From CALGTL01 sp963579135 (lineage in GTDB: Bacteria; Chloroflexota; Dehalococcoidia; Lucifugimonadales; Australimonadaceae), in NCBI GenBank assembly GCA_963579135.1, contig CAUZFB010000009.1, positions 1 through 64,000 on the forward strand: 64,000 nt of DNA, read 5' to 3'. The notes under the pieces were generated by a model that did not search any database, had not been told where the DNA came from, and worked only from the letters and a program-made list of their open reading frames with translations. Made by a program: the position numbers and the translations under genes. This document shows, piece after piece, positions 1 through 9,248 of this stretch (the stretch's first letter is position 1; each line of letters starts with the position of its first letter).

Positions 1-39
1 AAGTACCTGGCCCAGGGGTGGCGTAGACCGTAGAATTCC

Positions 40-2652
40 GTGGTGGCTACCCCGGTTCGCACGCAGTACTTGGAGATGAAGGCGCGTCATCCTGATGCAC
101 TCCTTCTTTTCCGTATGGGTGACTTCTACGAAACGTTCGATGAAGACGCCCGGATTGTCGCCCGCGATATGGAGATCGTGCTGACTCAGCGCGACATGGG
201 GCAAGGGGAGATCGTCCCTCTGGCGGGCATCCCATACCACGCTCTAGACGGTTACCTCGCACGCTTGATTCGCAAGGGCCATCGCGTGGCCATCTGCGAG
301 CAGACGTCGGTGCCCGACGGCAAGCGACTAGTGGATCGGGACGTGGTGCGGGTGGTCACACCTGGCACGGTGATCGAACCCAACCTGCTGGAGCAGGGCA
401 CTAACAATTACCTGACCGCCGTGGCGACCAACGAGATCGAGGCAGGCATCGCCTATGTGGACGTGACCACGGGCGAGTTCGGCGTGACGCAGATCGGCCT
501 GGCGGCGTTGCCCCAGGAGATCGCGCGTTTGGGGCCGTCCGAGGTGCTCGTGCCGGTGTCTGGTGACACTGCACAGCACGTCCGTGACGATCGTGGCGAG
601 TTCATCGTTACTCCGGTGCCTGACGCTTGGTACGCCCCGGCGAATGCGCATCGCCGGTTGCTGGAGCACTTCGGGGCCACGAGTCTCGAAGCTTTCGGTT
701 GCGACAAGCTGCCCCTGGCTATCTCCGCCGCTGCTGCGGTGTTGGATTATCTGGGCGACACTTACAAGAGCGCGCTACCGCTGCTTACGGGCCTGCGGAC
801 CTATGCCACCGACGCGTTCATGGCGTTGGACCCGCAGACGCGACGGAATCTGGAGCTGTTCGAGGGCGGTCGGCAGGGCACCCCCGATAACTCGCTGTTG
901 CGGGTACTGGACCAGACCGAGACGCCGATGGGCGCGCGGCTGCTGCGCCGCTGGGTCGGGCAACCGCTGCTCGACCTCGACGAGCTGACACTGCGGCAGG
1001 ACGCCGTGGGCTGGATGAAGGACAGCGGCGTGCGCCGTCAGCAGGTAAGGGACGCCTTGAAGCACGTTTCCGATGTCGAGCGGGTGTTGCATCGCATCGG
1101 CGGTGGCGCCGCCATCCCCCGCGAGGTCGTTGGCCTGCGCCGGTCGCTGGAGCAGGTGCCCACACTGCGCGAACTGCTGTCGGAAGACGCTGAAGGCGGC
1201 GCTGTCGGTTGGCTCTCGGCGGGCCTCGACCCGTGCGGCGAGATCGTCGCGCTGGTGTCAGACGCTATCGCCGAGGATCCGCAGGGTGACGTCGGTGGCG
1301 GGAAGGTCGTTCGGGAGGGTTTCTCGAAGGAGCTCGATGAGCTTCGCTCGGCGTCGCAGGACGCGCGTACGTACATTGCGGGCCTAGAGCGCCGCGAGCG
1401 CGAACGTTCTGGGATTGCCAACCTGAAGGTGGGCTACAACCGAGTGTTCGGGTATTACTTGGAGATCACTAGGTCGAATCTCAACAACGTGCCTGAGAAT
1501 TATGTCAGGCGCCAGACGTTGGTGAATGCCGAGCGCTTCTTCACGCCTGAATTGAAGGAGTACGAGAGCTTGGTGCTGAACGCGGGCGAACGCATGGAGG
1601 AGCTGGAAGCGGCTCTGTACCGACAAGTGTGTCGCCAGATCGCCGACGACACGGAGCGGATCACGCAGGCGGCTGCTGCGATCGCCGCTGTGGACGCGTT
1701 CGCATCGTTGGGTGAGGCGGCAGTGGTCAACGGCTACGTAAGACCCACGCTGGATGAGGGCGCGGTACTGCATATCAAGAACGGACGGCATCCAGTCGTC
1801 GAGCGCATGCTGCCGTCGGGCTCGTTCATCGCCAACGACTTGGACATGGCGACGGACGGCGATCAGCTGATTATGCTTACGGGCCCGAACATGGCAGGCA
1901 AGTCAACGTACCTACGGCAGGTGGCACTGATCGTGCTCATGGCGCAGGTCGGCAGCTTCGTGCCCGCCGACGAGTGCCACGTTGGGCTCGTGGACCGTAT
2001 CTTCACCCGCGTTGGCCTCCAGGACGACCTCGCCGCTGGGCAGTCGACGTTCATGGTGGAGATGGTGGAGACTGCGGCGATTCTTCACCACGCCACACCA
2101 CGTTCGCTGGTGGTGCTCGATGAGATAGGCCGCGGGACGTCCACCTACGATGGATTGTCGATTGCGCAGGCGGTGGCAGAGCACATCCATAACGATTCAC
2201 ACCTGGGCTGCCGGACGCTGTTCGCTACCCATTACCACGAGCTGACTGAACTCGCGGATCGCCTGCCACGCGTGGCGAACTACTCGGTTGCAGTGGCTGA
2301 CGATGACGGTGATGTGGTCTTTCTGCACCGGATTGTGCCAGGCGGGGCCGACCGCAGCTATGGTGTGCACGTGGCGCAACTGGCAGGGCTGCCTCGACCG
2401 GTGGTGACACGGGCTTGGGAGTTGCTGGCCGGGCATGAGCAGGGCGAGGCGGCTAATGGTCGCCACGCCGCCAAGGGAAAACCGTCGAAAGCGGTCACTG
2501 GCGCGCTCGACGACCAGCAGCTCGACTTCTTCGGCGCACCCACGGTGAAGCCGTCTCCGATTCTGGATGCACTGCGTCAACTAGATCTAAACATGCTGAC
2601 TCCGATAGAGGCGTTGAACAAGCTTTACGAGCTTCAGCAGGGGGCGGACTAG
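40..2652 (+). CDS. mutS: DNA mismatch repair protein MutS
   Basis: MutS binds mispaired or looped DNA and, with ATP, recruits the downstream repair proteins. At 870 aa it has the normal full length. The N-terminal mismatch-reading F29-Y30-E31 triad follows the MGD stretch. The C-terminal ABC-type ATPase has Walker A GPNMAGKST at residues 615-623, Walker B with D-E near 694-695, and the ATHYHEL segment near 730. No mutL lies beside it. Two GTG codons (40 and 43) can start it. There is no Shine-Dalgarno sequence, but a -10-like TAGAAT at 31-36 lies six bases before the GTG at 43, so translation may be leaderless from that codon. Confidence 0.97.
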   Translation: MVATPVRTQYLEMKARHPDALLLFRMGDFYETFDEDARIVARDMEIVLTQRDMGQGEIVPLAGIPYHALDGYLARLIRKGHRVAICEQTSVPDGKRLVDRDVVRVVTPGTVIEPNLLEQGTNNYLTAVATNEIEAGIAYVDVTTGEFGVTQIGLAALPQEIARLGPSEVLVPVSGDTAQHVRDDRGEFIVTPVPDAWYAPANAHRRLLEHFGATSLEAFGCDKLPLAISAAAAVLDYLGDTYKSALPLLTGLRTYATDAFMALDPQTRRNLELFEGGRQGTPDNSLLRVLDQTETPMGARLLRRWVGQPLLDLDELTLRQDAVGWMKDSGVRRQQVRDALKHVSDVERVLHRIGGGAAIPREVVGLRRSLEQVPTLRELLSEDAEGGAVGWLSAGLDPCGEIVALVSDAIAEDPQGDVGGGKVVREGFSKELDELRSASQDARTYIAGLERRERERSGIANLKVGYNRVFGYYLEITRSNLNNVPENYVRRQTLVNAERFFTPELKEYESLVLNAGERMEELEAALYRQVCRQIADDTERITQAAAAIAAVDAFASLGEAAVVNGYVRPTLDEGAVLHIKNGRHPVVERMLPSGSFIANDLDMATDGDQLIMLTGPNMAGKSTYLRQVALIVLMAQVGSFVPADECHVGLVDRIFTRVGLQDDLAAGQSTFMVEMVETAAILHHATPRSLVVLDEIGRGTSTYDGLSIAQAVAEHIHNDSHLGCRTLFATHYHELTELADRLPRVANYSVAVADDDGDVVFLHRIVPGGADRSYGVHVAQLAGLPRPVVTRAWELLAGHEQGEAANGRHAAKGKPSKAVTGALDDQQLDFFGAPTVKPSPILDALRQLDLNMLTPIEALNKLYELQQGAD

Positions 2653-2877
2653 GCCTTCACACGGTCGAGTGCTGCCGCTTGGCGTTGGTTTGTGTCGCTG
2701 GTGCGCTAGTGCTCAGGATGAGGTCAATTACCGCGCTATGCTTCGCTCAGGGTGACGTTAATCAAAACGTCGCACTTCGGAGGATGAGGGGCCCTTCGAG
2801 TGACTAGAGGCAAGCTCCAAACCAGGCTGGGTGGAACTGAACGGACTGCTAGGCCGTACCCCGAGCGTGTGCTGTGC
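2653..2877. other. Gene-free stretch with CTCAGG-type repeat copies
   Basis: No convincing gene lies here. It holds GCTTCGCTCAGGGTGACGTT (2742-2761) and a CCCTTCGAGTGAC piece near 2790. These resemble the CCCTTCGACTGCGC...CTCAGG block at about 7785-7810. They look like copies of a short dispersed intergenic repeat. Confidence 0.35.
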
Positions 2878-3207
2878 TCATGGGGTAATGATCAGATTGA
2901 GGTAGTCACCAACTACGGCGCGCTGGGCGGCGTATACGACTGTGGTGCTGCCCAACTGGTCGACTATGGTGGGGCCTGGAACCTCGTGGCCGGGGCTGAG
3001 GGCTGCGCGGTCGTACACCGGGGGTGTCGTTATGCCTGATGCGGGATCGAAGTACATGTCGCGCTCCCCAATCTTCGCTGCATCCGCAGAGCCCACAGCC
3101 CGTTTGTAGCGTTTTATGGCGAACTTAGGCACACGCACCGTTGCTCGGACGCGGTAGTTGACGGCCTCGGAGGGCTCACTCGCGGTGCTGTGGCCGAATA
3201 ATTGCTG
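2878..3207 (-). pseudogene. C-terminal remnant of hydantoinase/oxoprolinase subunit A
   Basis: The minus-strand frame ending in TGA at 2878-2880 reads like the last ~110 residues of the HyuA/N-methylhydantoinase A family. It has FGHST, then NYRVRAT, PPVYDRAAL, PGPTIVDQ, STTVV and the terminal VGDYLNLI pattern. Full-length HyuA is near 680-700 aa, so the ATPase-fold body is missing. The ORF runs back to 3318, but residues before FGHST do not resemble the family. No hyuB partner is adjacent. I read this as a decayed fragment rather than a working protein. The match rests on recalled family motifs, not a search. Confidence 0.6.
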
Positions 3208-3281
3208 GCTAGCTGAACTTCGGAGGCGCGGGTCACGCCAGTTCAGCGATAGCCTAGCGTGCTTTTCTGCTGCCCAATGAC

Positions 3282-3593
3282 TTGTTTCTCCTGGCCAAGG
3301 GAAAATCGATTGAATCAATAGGTGGCCTGATTCAGCAACATTTCGTTGAAGAAGCCGGTAACCGTGCCATTCCCTACCGGAGATGGGTGGACAGTGATGA
3401 CCACTCAGGTACGTACGTAGACATGCAGATCGACGATAGCGGTGCTTGGCTTCAAATCTACGAACCCACGAGGCTAGGCGTTCCGCTCCGTTTTCCGGGA
3501 GAGTCAGATTTGTGGGAGGAAGAGGTCGTCAATTTCGTCTTGGCAAATTTTCGGCGCCCGATTTGCCTGGCGTCGTTTCAAAAACCAGTGTGA
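3282..3593 (+). CDS. Hypothetical protein, 103 aa
   Basis: Not recognised. The frame starts at a TTG with no clear ribosome binding site and encodes a soluble, acidic, tryptophan-containing protein. The middle (WVDSDDHSGTYVDMQIDDSG) looks more protein-like than a chance frame. No transmembrane segment or known motif is visible. It lies between a decayed hyuA end and a terminator in a region that seems to be losing genes, so it may be a remnant itself. Start and coding status are uncertain. Confidence 0.3.
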   Translation: MFLLAKGKSIESIGGLIQQHFVEEAGNRAIPYRRWVDSDDHSGTYVDMQIDDSGAWLQIYEPTRLGVPLRFPGESDLWEEEVVNFVLANFRRPICLASFQKPV

Positions 3594-3783
3594 CGAGAGT
3601 TTTTCAGCCCGGTGAGTACGACTGATGGCCAGATAATTTTGTATGGCGCATGGATCACGGTTGCAGATGTGATTCGCATTTGATCAGACGCATTGGAGAA
3701 TTTCCAGTCAGGTTTGCCATGGATGCATGCGCCTCTGTGGGCACGACTGGGGGAATTGGGCGCTCCAAGAGATTGTGGAGAGG

Positions 3784-3814
3784 AAAGAGCCCGGGGGGTA
3801 TGCCCCGGGCTCTT
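3784..3814 (-). terminator. Intrinsic terminator after the Gfo/Idh oxidoreductase
   Basis: A 12-bp GC-rich inverted repeat (AAGAGCCCGGGG at 3785-3796 with CCCCGGGCTCTT at 3803-3814) has a six-base loop. Read on the minus strand it ends in a short T run. It lies about 45 bases past the stop of the minus-strand oxidoreductase. Confidence 0.7.
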
Positions 3815-3841
3815 CTTCGATACGTGACCCCCAATGTGGGT

Positions 3842-3857
3842 GCAGGGCGTGCCCTGC
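3842..3857. repeat. Palindrome GCAGGGC-GT-GCCCTGC, copy 1
   Basis: This perfect palindrome directly abuts the TAG stop of the minus-strand oxidoreductase. The same 16-mer occurs at 28573-28588 just after the stop of the sulfite/nitrite reductase. In both places the gene-strand order is stop codon, GCAGG, palindrome, then ACCCAC. Confidence 0.6.
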
Positions 3858-5153
3858 CTAGCCGTAGGTGGGGGTGGAGAGGAGGTCTCCGGCTTCGGTG
3901 GGGGGTATGCCGAAGATGCGGGCGTCGCCGTAGTCGGGGACGGGCGGGACTTGGTGCTTGAGCTCGACGAGCTTGCCGGTCTTGGAGGACTCGGTGATGG
4001 CTAGCGTCGCTTCAAGGGTGGCCATTCCCCATTCGCCGGTGTGGTAGACCGGGTGGCCGTTGACCACTGCGTCGTAGAGCTCCTGGAGCTCTGCACGTCG
4101 GTTCATGGCCCAGCCGGCCGGGGGCTTGAGCTCAATCTCGTGGTGGCCGTTGTTGTCCCAGACCATGATGCCGTAGGCGGTGCGGGTGATGTTGCCGCGC
4201 TCACAGGAGACAACGATGAATCCGGGCTCGGCGGGGATCCAGGGCTCACCACCGGCATCGGTGTTAACGCCCTCGCGCTGAAAGATCTCGACCTCGCGGG
4301 CGCCGCCGATGCGAATGTCCTGCTTGTCGGATTCTTCGTCGCGGGTGCCTGCGATCATGCCGTTGCGGACCTTCATGCGCTCGGCCTCGTCGTAGCGCTG
4401 CTCGTTGGCACCCCAGGGTACGAGCAGGCCACCCATGAAGTAACCGTGGGCATCGTGGACGATGTTGGAGACGGCGCCGTTCTCGAATTCGAACATGGCT
4501 GAGTAGTAGCCGGGGATGGGGCGCTCGGGCATCCAGTCGCCGACGAATCCTCGTACGTTCTTGATCATGCCCCCGCCGAGCAGGCGGACGGTGTCGATCT
4601 GGTGGGGGCCCTGGCGCATGACGAGGCCACCACCCTGGGCCATGTCGAGCTCTTCAGCGACGCGGGGACGCAGGAGCCAGTCGGTGTAGGCCCAGAAGTT
4701 GATGGACTTCACGGCGCCGAGGTCGCCGGACTGGATGATGTTGTACATCTTGCGGAAGGGCGGGATGAAGCTGCGGGTGTGGCCTGCAATGAGGATCTGG
4801 CCGGTGCGCTTGGAGGTGTCAATCATGGCTTGGGCCTGTTCGAGGTTGAGGGCCATGGGTTTCTCGACGATGACATGCTTGCCGTGCTCCATGGCGTAGA
4901 TGGCGTGCTCCGCGTGGAAGCGGTTGGGGGTAGAGATCCAAATGGCCTCGACCTCTTTGTCCTCGCAGAGAGTCTCGATTGACTCGTAGGCTTTCGCCTC
5001 GTAGCGGGCGGTAAAGCGCTCGCGGGTGAGCGGGTTCATGTCCGCACCAGCGATGAGTTCGAGCGTTTCCATCTGTTCAAAAGCGGGGAGCATTTCCGTG
5101 CCGCCGACGCCGATACCGAGCATGGCGATGCCGAGTTTCCGTTCTGTGGTCAT
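3858..5153 (-). CDS. Gfo/Idh/MocA-family oxidoreductase, phthalate dihydrodiol dehydrogenase-like
   Basis: Predicted NAD(P)-dependent dehydrogenase of 431 aa. The Rossmann loop is G13-I-G15-V-G17-G18 and the family E97-K98-P99 motif follows. The substrate domain has the QGPHQID segment (181-187), whose His is the usual catalytic candidate. The pattern of AQGGG, PHQ.D.VRLLGG and the N-terminal half recalls phthalate 4,5-cis-dihydrodiol dehydrogenases (Pht4 type). That is family recall; the real substrate is unknown. It is transcribed alone, divergently from an MFS transporter, and is followed by a terminator. Phthalate-like decarboxylase and Rieske genes occur elsewhere in the window, which mildly supports an aromatic role. 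Confidence 0.85.
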   Translation of the reverse strand: MTTERKLGIAMLGIGVGGTEMLPAFEQMETLELIAGADMNPLTRERFTARYEAKAYESIETLCEDKEVEAIWISTPNRFHAEHAIYAMEHGKHVIVEKPMALNLEQAQAMIDTSKRTGQILIAGHTRSFIPPFRKMYNIIQSGDLGAVKSINFWAYTDWLLRPRVAEELDMAQGGGLVMRQGPHQIDTVRLLGGGMIKNVRGFVGDWMPERPIPGYYSAMFEFENGAVSNIVHDAHGYFMGGLLVPWGANEQRYDEAERMKVRNGMIAGTRDEESDKQDIRIGGAREVEIFQREGVNTDAGGEPWIPAEPGFIVVSCERGNITRTAYGIMVWDNNGHHEIELKPPAGWAMNRRAELQELYDAVVNGHPVYHTGEWGMATLEATLAITESSKTGKLVELKHQVPPVPDYGDARIFGIPPTEAGDLLSTPTYG

Positions 5154-5350
5154 GGTGTCTCCTTGGAGTGAAAGCGCGCAACCGCGTGTGCGCGTGTCTA
5201 ATGCTGAGGACGGTCTATCATTGGGGGCTTGGGCGTGTCAATTTGGGGATGCCGGAGGAGGCGACGCGCGGGCGTGGGCCTGGCGGGTGTGCTTAGGGAA
5301 CAATGGGAGGGCGGGGGTATACTCTGGGCGGTTGACTTTGCTGGTAAGGC

Positions 5351-6676
5351 GTGGTGCTGAGCTCTCTACCCCCCTCTTCTGGAAGCGAGATTGTTGGCGA
5401 GTCTGCCGATGAGCAGGAGGCTGCGCGTAACCCGCCGCGCGGAGCATTAAGTCGGTTGGCGGGCCTGCCAGCGCGGGCGTTTCCTGTGCTGGGGAATCGT
5501 GACTTCCGCTACTTGTGGTCCGGCCAGATCCTGGGCGCGTCTGCGATGTGGATGGAGCAGGTGGCGCGGAACTGGCTGACGTGGGAGATGACGGGCTCGG
5601 CCCTGCAACTAGGTGCGGTCAACTTCGTCCGGGCGATACCGTCGGTGTTCGCGGGCCTGTTCGCTGGCGTGATGGCAGACCGCTTCAGCAAGAAGCGGTT
5701 GATACTGTTCGCGCAGACTTGGTCGATGAGCGTCTACATGGTGATGGCGTGGGTCGTGCTCAGTGGGAACCTTGAGCTTTGGCACCTGTACGCCAGCACG
5801 ATGGCGTTGTCGCTGGGAATGTCTGTGCGCGAGCCGGTGCGTGCAGCGTACGCGCCGGCGCTGGTGCGGCCCGAGCACATCATCGGTGCGATGTCCCTCA
5901 ACGCGACGGCGATGAATGGCTCACGCGTTTTCTGGCCCGCAGTCACCGGTTTGCTTATCTCGACGATCAACCCTGGCTACGCATACGTGATGGCGGTGGT
6001 GTTCTACGTGGCGCTCCAGGGCTTGACGCTGATGATCCACAACGCGGATGTGCCGGACTCGGATGTGGGACGAGGGTCGATGGGCGGCGATATGGTGGAG
6101 GGCTTCCGCTTCGTGCTTGGGCATCGCATGCTCTTGGGTCTGCTCCTCACTCGGTTCGGGCCGGTGACGGTCGCGACGGGTTTCCAGGTGATCATCCCTG
6201 TGTTCGCGGTACAGGTACTGGGCATGGGTGCTGGCGCGTATGGATTGCTGTTGTCGGCTGAAGGGCTGGGCGCAATCGTCGGCGGCTTCACAATCGCGTC
6301 GCGACGGAAGATCGAGCACCCAGGCATGATCGCCCTGGTGGCGGGCACGGCGCTGGGCTTTTTGCTGATGCTGGGCTACTTCATGACGACGTTCTGGGGG
6401 TTGTGGTTGCTGCTGGTATTCATCGGTGTTGCGCAGGTGTCATTCAACGCTGCGAACAACGGTGCGATGTTTGCGCAAACACCGCACCACATGCGCGGCC
6501 GCATGGTGGGCGTGCGCAACCAGACGCGCGCGTTGGTGCCTGTGTCACACCTAGGCTCGGGCGCTTTGGCGCAGGCGGCGGGCGCGCCTGTGGTGTTTGC
6601 GGCTTTGGGCGCGCTGACTCTGCTTGTCCTCTGGGGCGTCCAGCTTTGGCGCCCCGACCTTCGCCACGCTCGCTAG
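5351..6676 (+). CDS. Major facilitator superfamily transporter (EntS/MFS_3-like)
   Basis: This 441-aa membrane protein has about 12 hydrophobic segments after a hydrophilic N-terminus of ~45 residues. The start region has NRDFRYLWSGQ and the first loop has GVMADRFSKKR, typical of the enterobactin-exporter-like MFS group. Such proteins usually export small molecules by proton antiport; the cargo is unknown. The start shown is a GTG (5351), with another GTG directly after it. The last nine codons and the TAG stop lie inside the left arm of a 31-bp perfect inverted repeat, so the C-terminal residues are dictated by the repeat. Confidence 0.85.
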   Translation: MVLSSLPPSSGSEIVGESADEQEAARNPPRGALSRLAGLPARAFPVLGNRDFRYLWSGQILGASAMWMEQVARNWLTWEMTGSALQLGAVNFVRAIPSVFAGLFAGVMADRFSKKRLILFAQTWSMSVYMVMAWVVLSGNLELWHLYASTMALSLGMSVREPVRAAYAPALVRPEHIIGAMSLNATAMNGSRVFWPAVTGLLISTINPGYAYVMAVVFYVALQGLTLMIHNADVPDSDVGRGSMGGDMVEGFRFVLGHRMLLGLLLTRFGPVTVATGFQVIIPVFAVQVLGMGAGAYGLLLSAEGLGAIVGGFTIASRRKIEHPGMIALVAGTALGFLLMLGYFMTTFWGLWLLLVFIGVAQVSFNAANNGAMFAQTPHHMRGRMVGVRNQTRALVPVSHLGSGALAQAAGAPVVFAALGALTLLVLWGVQLWRPDLRHAR

Positions 6677-6719
6677 GCAGAGGACGCCCTGCCTAGCGAG
6701 CGTGGCGAAGGTCGGGGCG
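6650..6719. repeat. 31-bp perfect inverted repeat overlapping the MFS 3' end
   Basis: Arms 6650-6680 and 6689-6719 are exact reverse complements with an eight-base loop (AGGACGCC). The left arm contains the end of the MFS coding sequence and its TAG stop. It has no T tract, so it is not a standard terminator. The centre (TAGGCAG...CTGCCTA) resembles the palindromes at 3842 and 28573. Confidence 0.9.
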
Positions 6720-6883
6720 AGGCATTAGCGCGTTTACGTGGGGAGCCCAGAGGCGATCTACTTCGACTCGATGCTAGGCAGCTCACCTCGTGCCAACCTG
6801 GCGGAGGGCGTCGTCGCGTTGTGAAGCGAGGTGTACTAAGCTTTCGTTCTCTGAATCCACAGGCGATTTCACTGGAGGCACGT

Positions 6884-7690
6884 ATGCCCTTTGTATCCAA
6901 CGGCGGAGTCCGCATCCACTACGAGGTCGAAGGCGGCGGGCCGCCGCTACTGCTTGTTCATGGGCGCGGATGGAGCATGCAGGACTGGTACCGTCACGGC
7001 TTCCCCGAAGCGCTCATGGACGAGTTCCAGGTGATCCCCATCGACACGCGCGGCTTTGGAGAGAGCGATAAGCCTCACGACGAGAAGCTCTACGGACAGA
7101 CGCAGTTCATGGATGACGTCTGCGCTGTCCTTGACGCATTGGGGGTCGAAAGCACGCACTACTGGGGCTACTCGATGGGTGGCAAGTTGGGGTGGGCGCT
7201 CGCCGTCAACCGACCTGAGCGTCTGCGTTCGGTGGTAATCGGCGAGTATCCAGCGCTAGGTGACACCACGAGCGACGAGGACCGTTACCGTTGGGAGGCG
7301 CAGGCTAAGCTTTTGCGCGTTGGGATCGACATGTACGTGGCGGGCCTGGAGATGGGTCAGGGCCGCTTACCCGAGTACCAACGCAACCGGACGCTAGCGC
7401 TCGACCCGCTGGCACTAGCGGCTCAACAGCTCGGCAACTTCTACTGGGGTGCGACCGAGGAGCAGGTGAGGGCTATCACGTTGCCCATGTTCATCTACAC
7501 GGGCGCTGATCGGGTGGAGGGTGCGTTCTCCAACGTCGCCCGAACTCGGGAGTCCGCGGCGATGGTGGCGTCGGCGACGTACCGCCAGTTTGACATTAAG
7601 GGTCACGAGCCTACGTTCGCCGCGTGCGAGCAGGTGGTGCCTGTGGTGCGTGAGTTTTTGCGGGGGGTGGAGGTAGGAATAGGTGGATGA
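6884..7690 (+). CDS. Alpha/beta hydrolase
   Basis: Soluble 268-aa serine hydrolase of the alpha/beta fold, reaction unknown. The oxyanion HGRG follows strand 3 (residues 26-29). The nucleophile elbow is GYSMGG with S97, the acid is D209 in YTGADR, and the base is H241 in KGHEP. DTRGFGESDKP (54-64) is the usual strand-4 signature. The frame extends upstream to GTG 6821, but ATG 6884 is preferred because GGAGG (6874-6878) lies five bases ahead and family similarity begins there. It stands alone between the MFS gene and convergent sbcD. Small C-C hydrolases of this shape often act in ring-cleavage pathways, but nothing here fixes the substrate. Confidence 0.85.
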   Translation: MPFVSNGGVRIHYEVEGGGPPLLLVHGRGWSMQDWYRHGFPEALMDEFQVIPIDTRGFGESDKPHDEKLYGQTQFMDDVCAVLDALGVESTHYWGYSMGGKLGWALAVNRPERLRSVVIGEYPALGDTTSDEDRYRWEAQAKLLRVGIDMYVAGLEMGQGRLPEYQRNRTLALDPLALAAQQLGNFYWGATEEQVRAITLPMFIYTGADRVEGAFSNVARTRESAAMVASATYRQFDIKGHEPTFAACEQVVPVVREFLRGVEVGIGG

Positions 7691-7832
7691 AGTGAGGGAT
7701 CCTTCGCGGGCTGTGCCACGTGTCAGGACGACGTTAATGGGTCGTGGGCGCGTCCGGTGAGAATGGCATTGGGTGGTGGTGTGAGGCCCTTCGACTGCGC
7801 TGCGCTCAGGAAACATGGCCCGGGGTGGACGG

Positions 7833-9140
7833 TTATACGGCGCCGCCTTCGATCTCTTCGGTGAGGAGGCGCTCGGCGTAGTCGATGAGGACCTTCTCGC
7901 GGTCTGCGGCGGTGTTGCGGGATTCGAGGTAGCGACGCAGGGCCATCATGGGCGATATCTTTTCGGCGTCTTCAGTGCCGAGACGGGTGCGGCGCTCGCG
8001 ATGGACGGTGCGCTCGATGCCGGCGAGGTGGAACGCGGAGGTGAGGGCTTGGCGGACGCGAGCCTCGCTGAACGCGGGTTCCTGCTCGGCATCCATGGAG
8101 ATTCGCATGCGGACGATGGACTCTTCGAGTCCTTCGCCGGCGAACTTGCCCGCGACTTCCAGCGCGGCGTCGGTGGGGTCCTCGCCGGGGCTGGTCGCGA
8201 CGTCGATGGTGAGCATCTTGCGGGCGGCAACGGGCACGAACTCGGTGGTGACGTTGCGGTTGCCGCGTGGCTTGGTGTGGTCGAGCGCGATGAGCATGAA
8301 TCCCTTCTCGTCTCGTTCTTCGGAGAAATCGATGCGCTGGATGCTGCCGGGGTAGACGACAGGTGGGTTCTGCGTCAGAACCTGGTGCTTGTGGATGTGG
8401 CCTAGGGCGACATAGTCGAAGGCCTGGTTGGCTACGGTGCCGAGGCCAAGAGTGTGGTCGTTGCCGAGCATCATGCTGCGCTCGGATCCAAGCTTCGCGC
8501 CGGATACCGTCACGTGAGCGCAAAGGATGGCGGGGACGGATGGATCAAGCTGGGCGATCTCTTGATCTAGGAGGGCTGTGAGGCGTGCCTCGACGGAGTA
8601 TTTGATCTGCTCCAGGGACATGTCGCGCGTCTCATCCTTGGCCATGAACTGGCCGATGCGTATCCATGGCAGGGCCACAATCTGCAGGGGGCCGGCGCTG
8701 GTCTCGACGTTGAACGTGTCCAGCGTCGACCCGACCTGGACGTTGGCGACCATCAGAGTCGGGAATATCTCCAGCGCCGTTGCGCGGTTCGCGACGTGGG
8801 GCAGGTCGTGATTGCCTACAATCAGGAAGACGGGTATGCCGACGTTCGATAGCCGCGCGATGCGACGTGCGAACTCCCGCTGGTGCGTTTGCGAAGGATC
8901 GCGGCTCTTGTACGCATCGCCGGAGAAGAGGACGAGGTCGACGTTGTGGGTGATCGCGTAGTCGACGGACCAGTCGAAGGTGGTGAGGAAATCGAGGAGG
9001 CGGGTGGAGACGCCGACGAACTGTGCGCGGTCGACGCCCGGTGCGAAGTACGGTGGCAGTGCCGCGACCTCGGCCTCGCTGGCGGCGTGACCGTAGTTTT
9101 CGACGCCGATATGAATGTCGGAAATGTGCAGGATGCGCAT
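7833..9140 (-). CDS. sbcD: DNA repair exonuclease SbcD/Mre11-like
   Basis: Metallophosphoesterase of 435 aa, predicted nuclease subunit of the SbcCD (Mre11-Rad50) complex that trims DNA ends and hairpins. The two-metal motifs appear in order: D8-x-H10 (SDIHIG), GDAYKSR with D75, GNHD at 109-112, CAHVTVSG, and GHIHKHQ. The C-terminal ~170 residues form the expected capping region. The ATPase partner SbcC is not within the window. The large number of long perfect hairpins in this region would be natural substrates for such an enzyme, though that is only an observation. Confidence 0.88.
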   Translation of the reverse strand: MRILHISDIHIGVENYGHAASEAEVAALPPYFAPGVDRAQFVGVSTRLLDFLTTFDWSVDYAITHNVDLVLFSGDAYKSRDPSQTHQREFARRIARLSNVGIPVFLIVGNHDLPHVANRATALEIFPTLMVANVQVGSTLDTFNVETSAGPLQIVALPWIRIGQFMAKDETRDMSLEQIKYSVEARLTALLDQEIAQLDPSVPAILCAHVTVSGAKLGSERSMMLGNDHTLGLGTVANQAFDYVALGHIHKHQVLTQNPPVVYPGSIQRIDFSEERDEKGFMLIALDHTKPRGNRNVTTEFVPVAARKMLTIDVATSPGEDPTDAALEVAGKFAGEGLEESIVRMRISMDAEQEPAFSEARVRQALTSAFHLAGIERTVHRERRTRLGTEDAEKISPMMALRRYLESRNTAADREKVLIDYAERLLTEEIEGGAV

Positions 9141-9248
9141 GGGGTAAGGGTAGGGGGAGGAGGGGCGTTCTGTCAGCGGGGATTTGGCAGAGCTTTGGGT
9201 GGGGGTCGAGGCCCTTGTCAGTTATGGGTGCTCGCTGCCAACGCCTGC

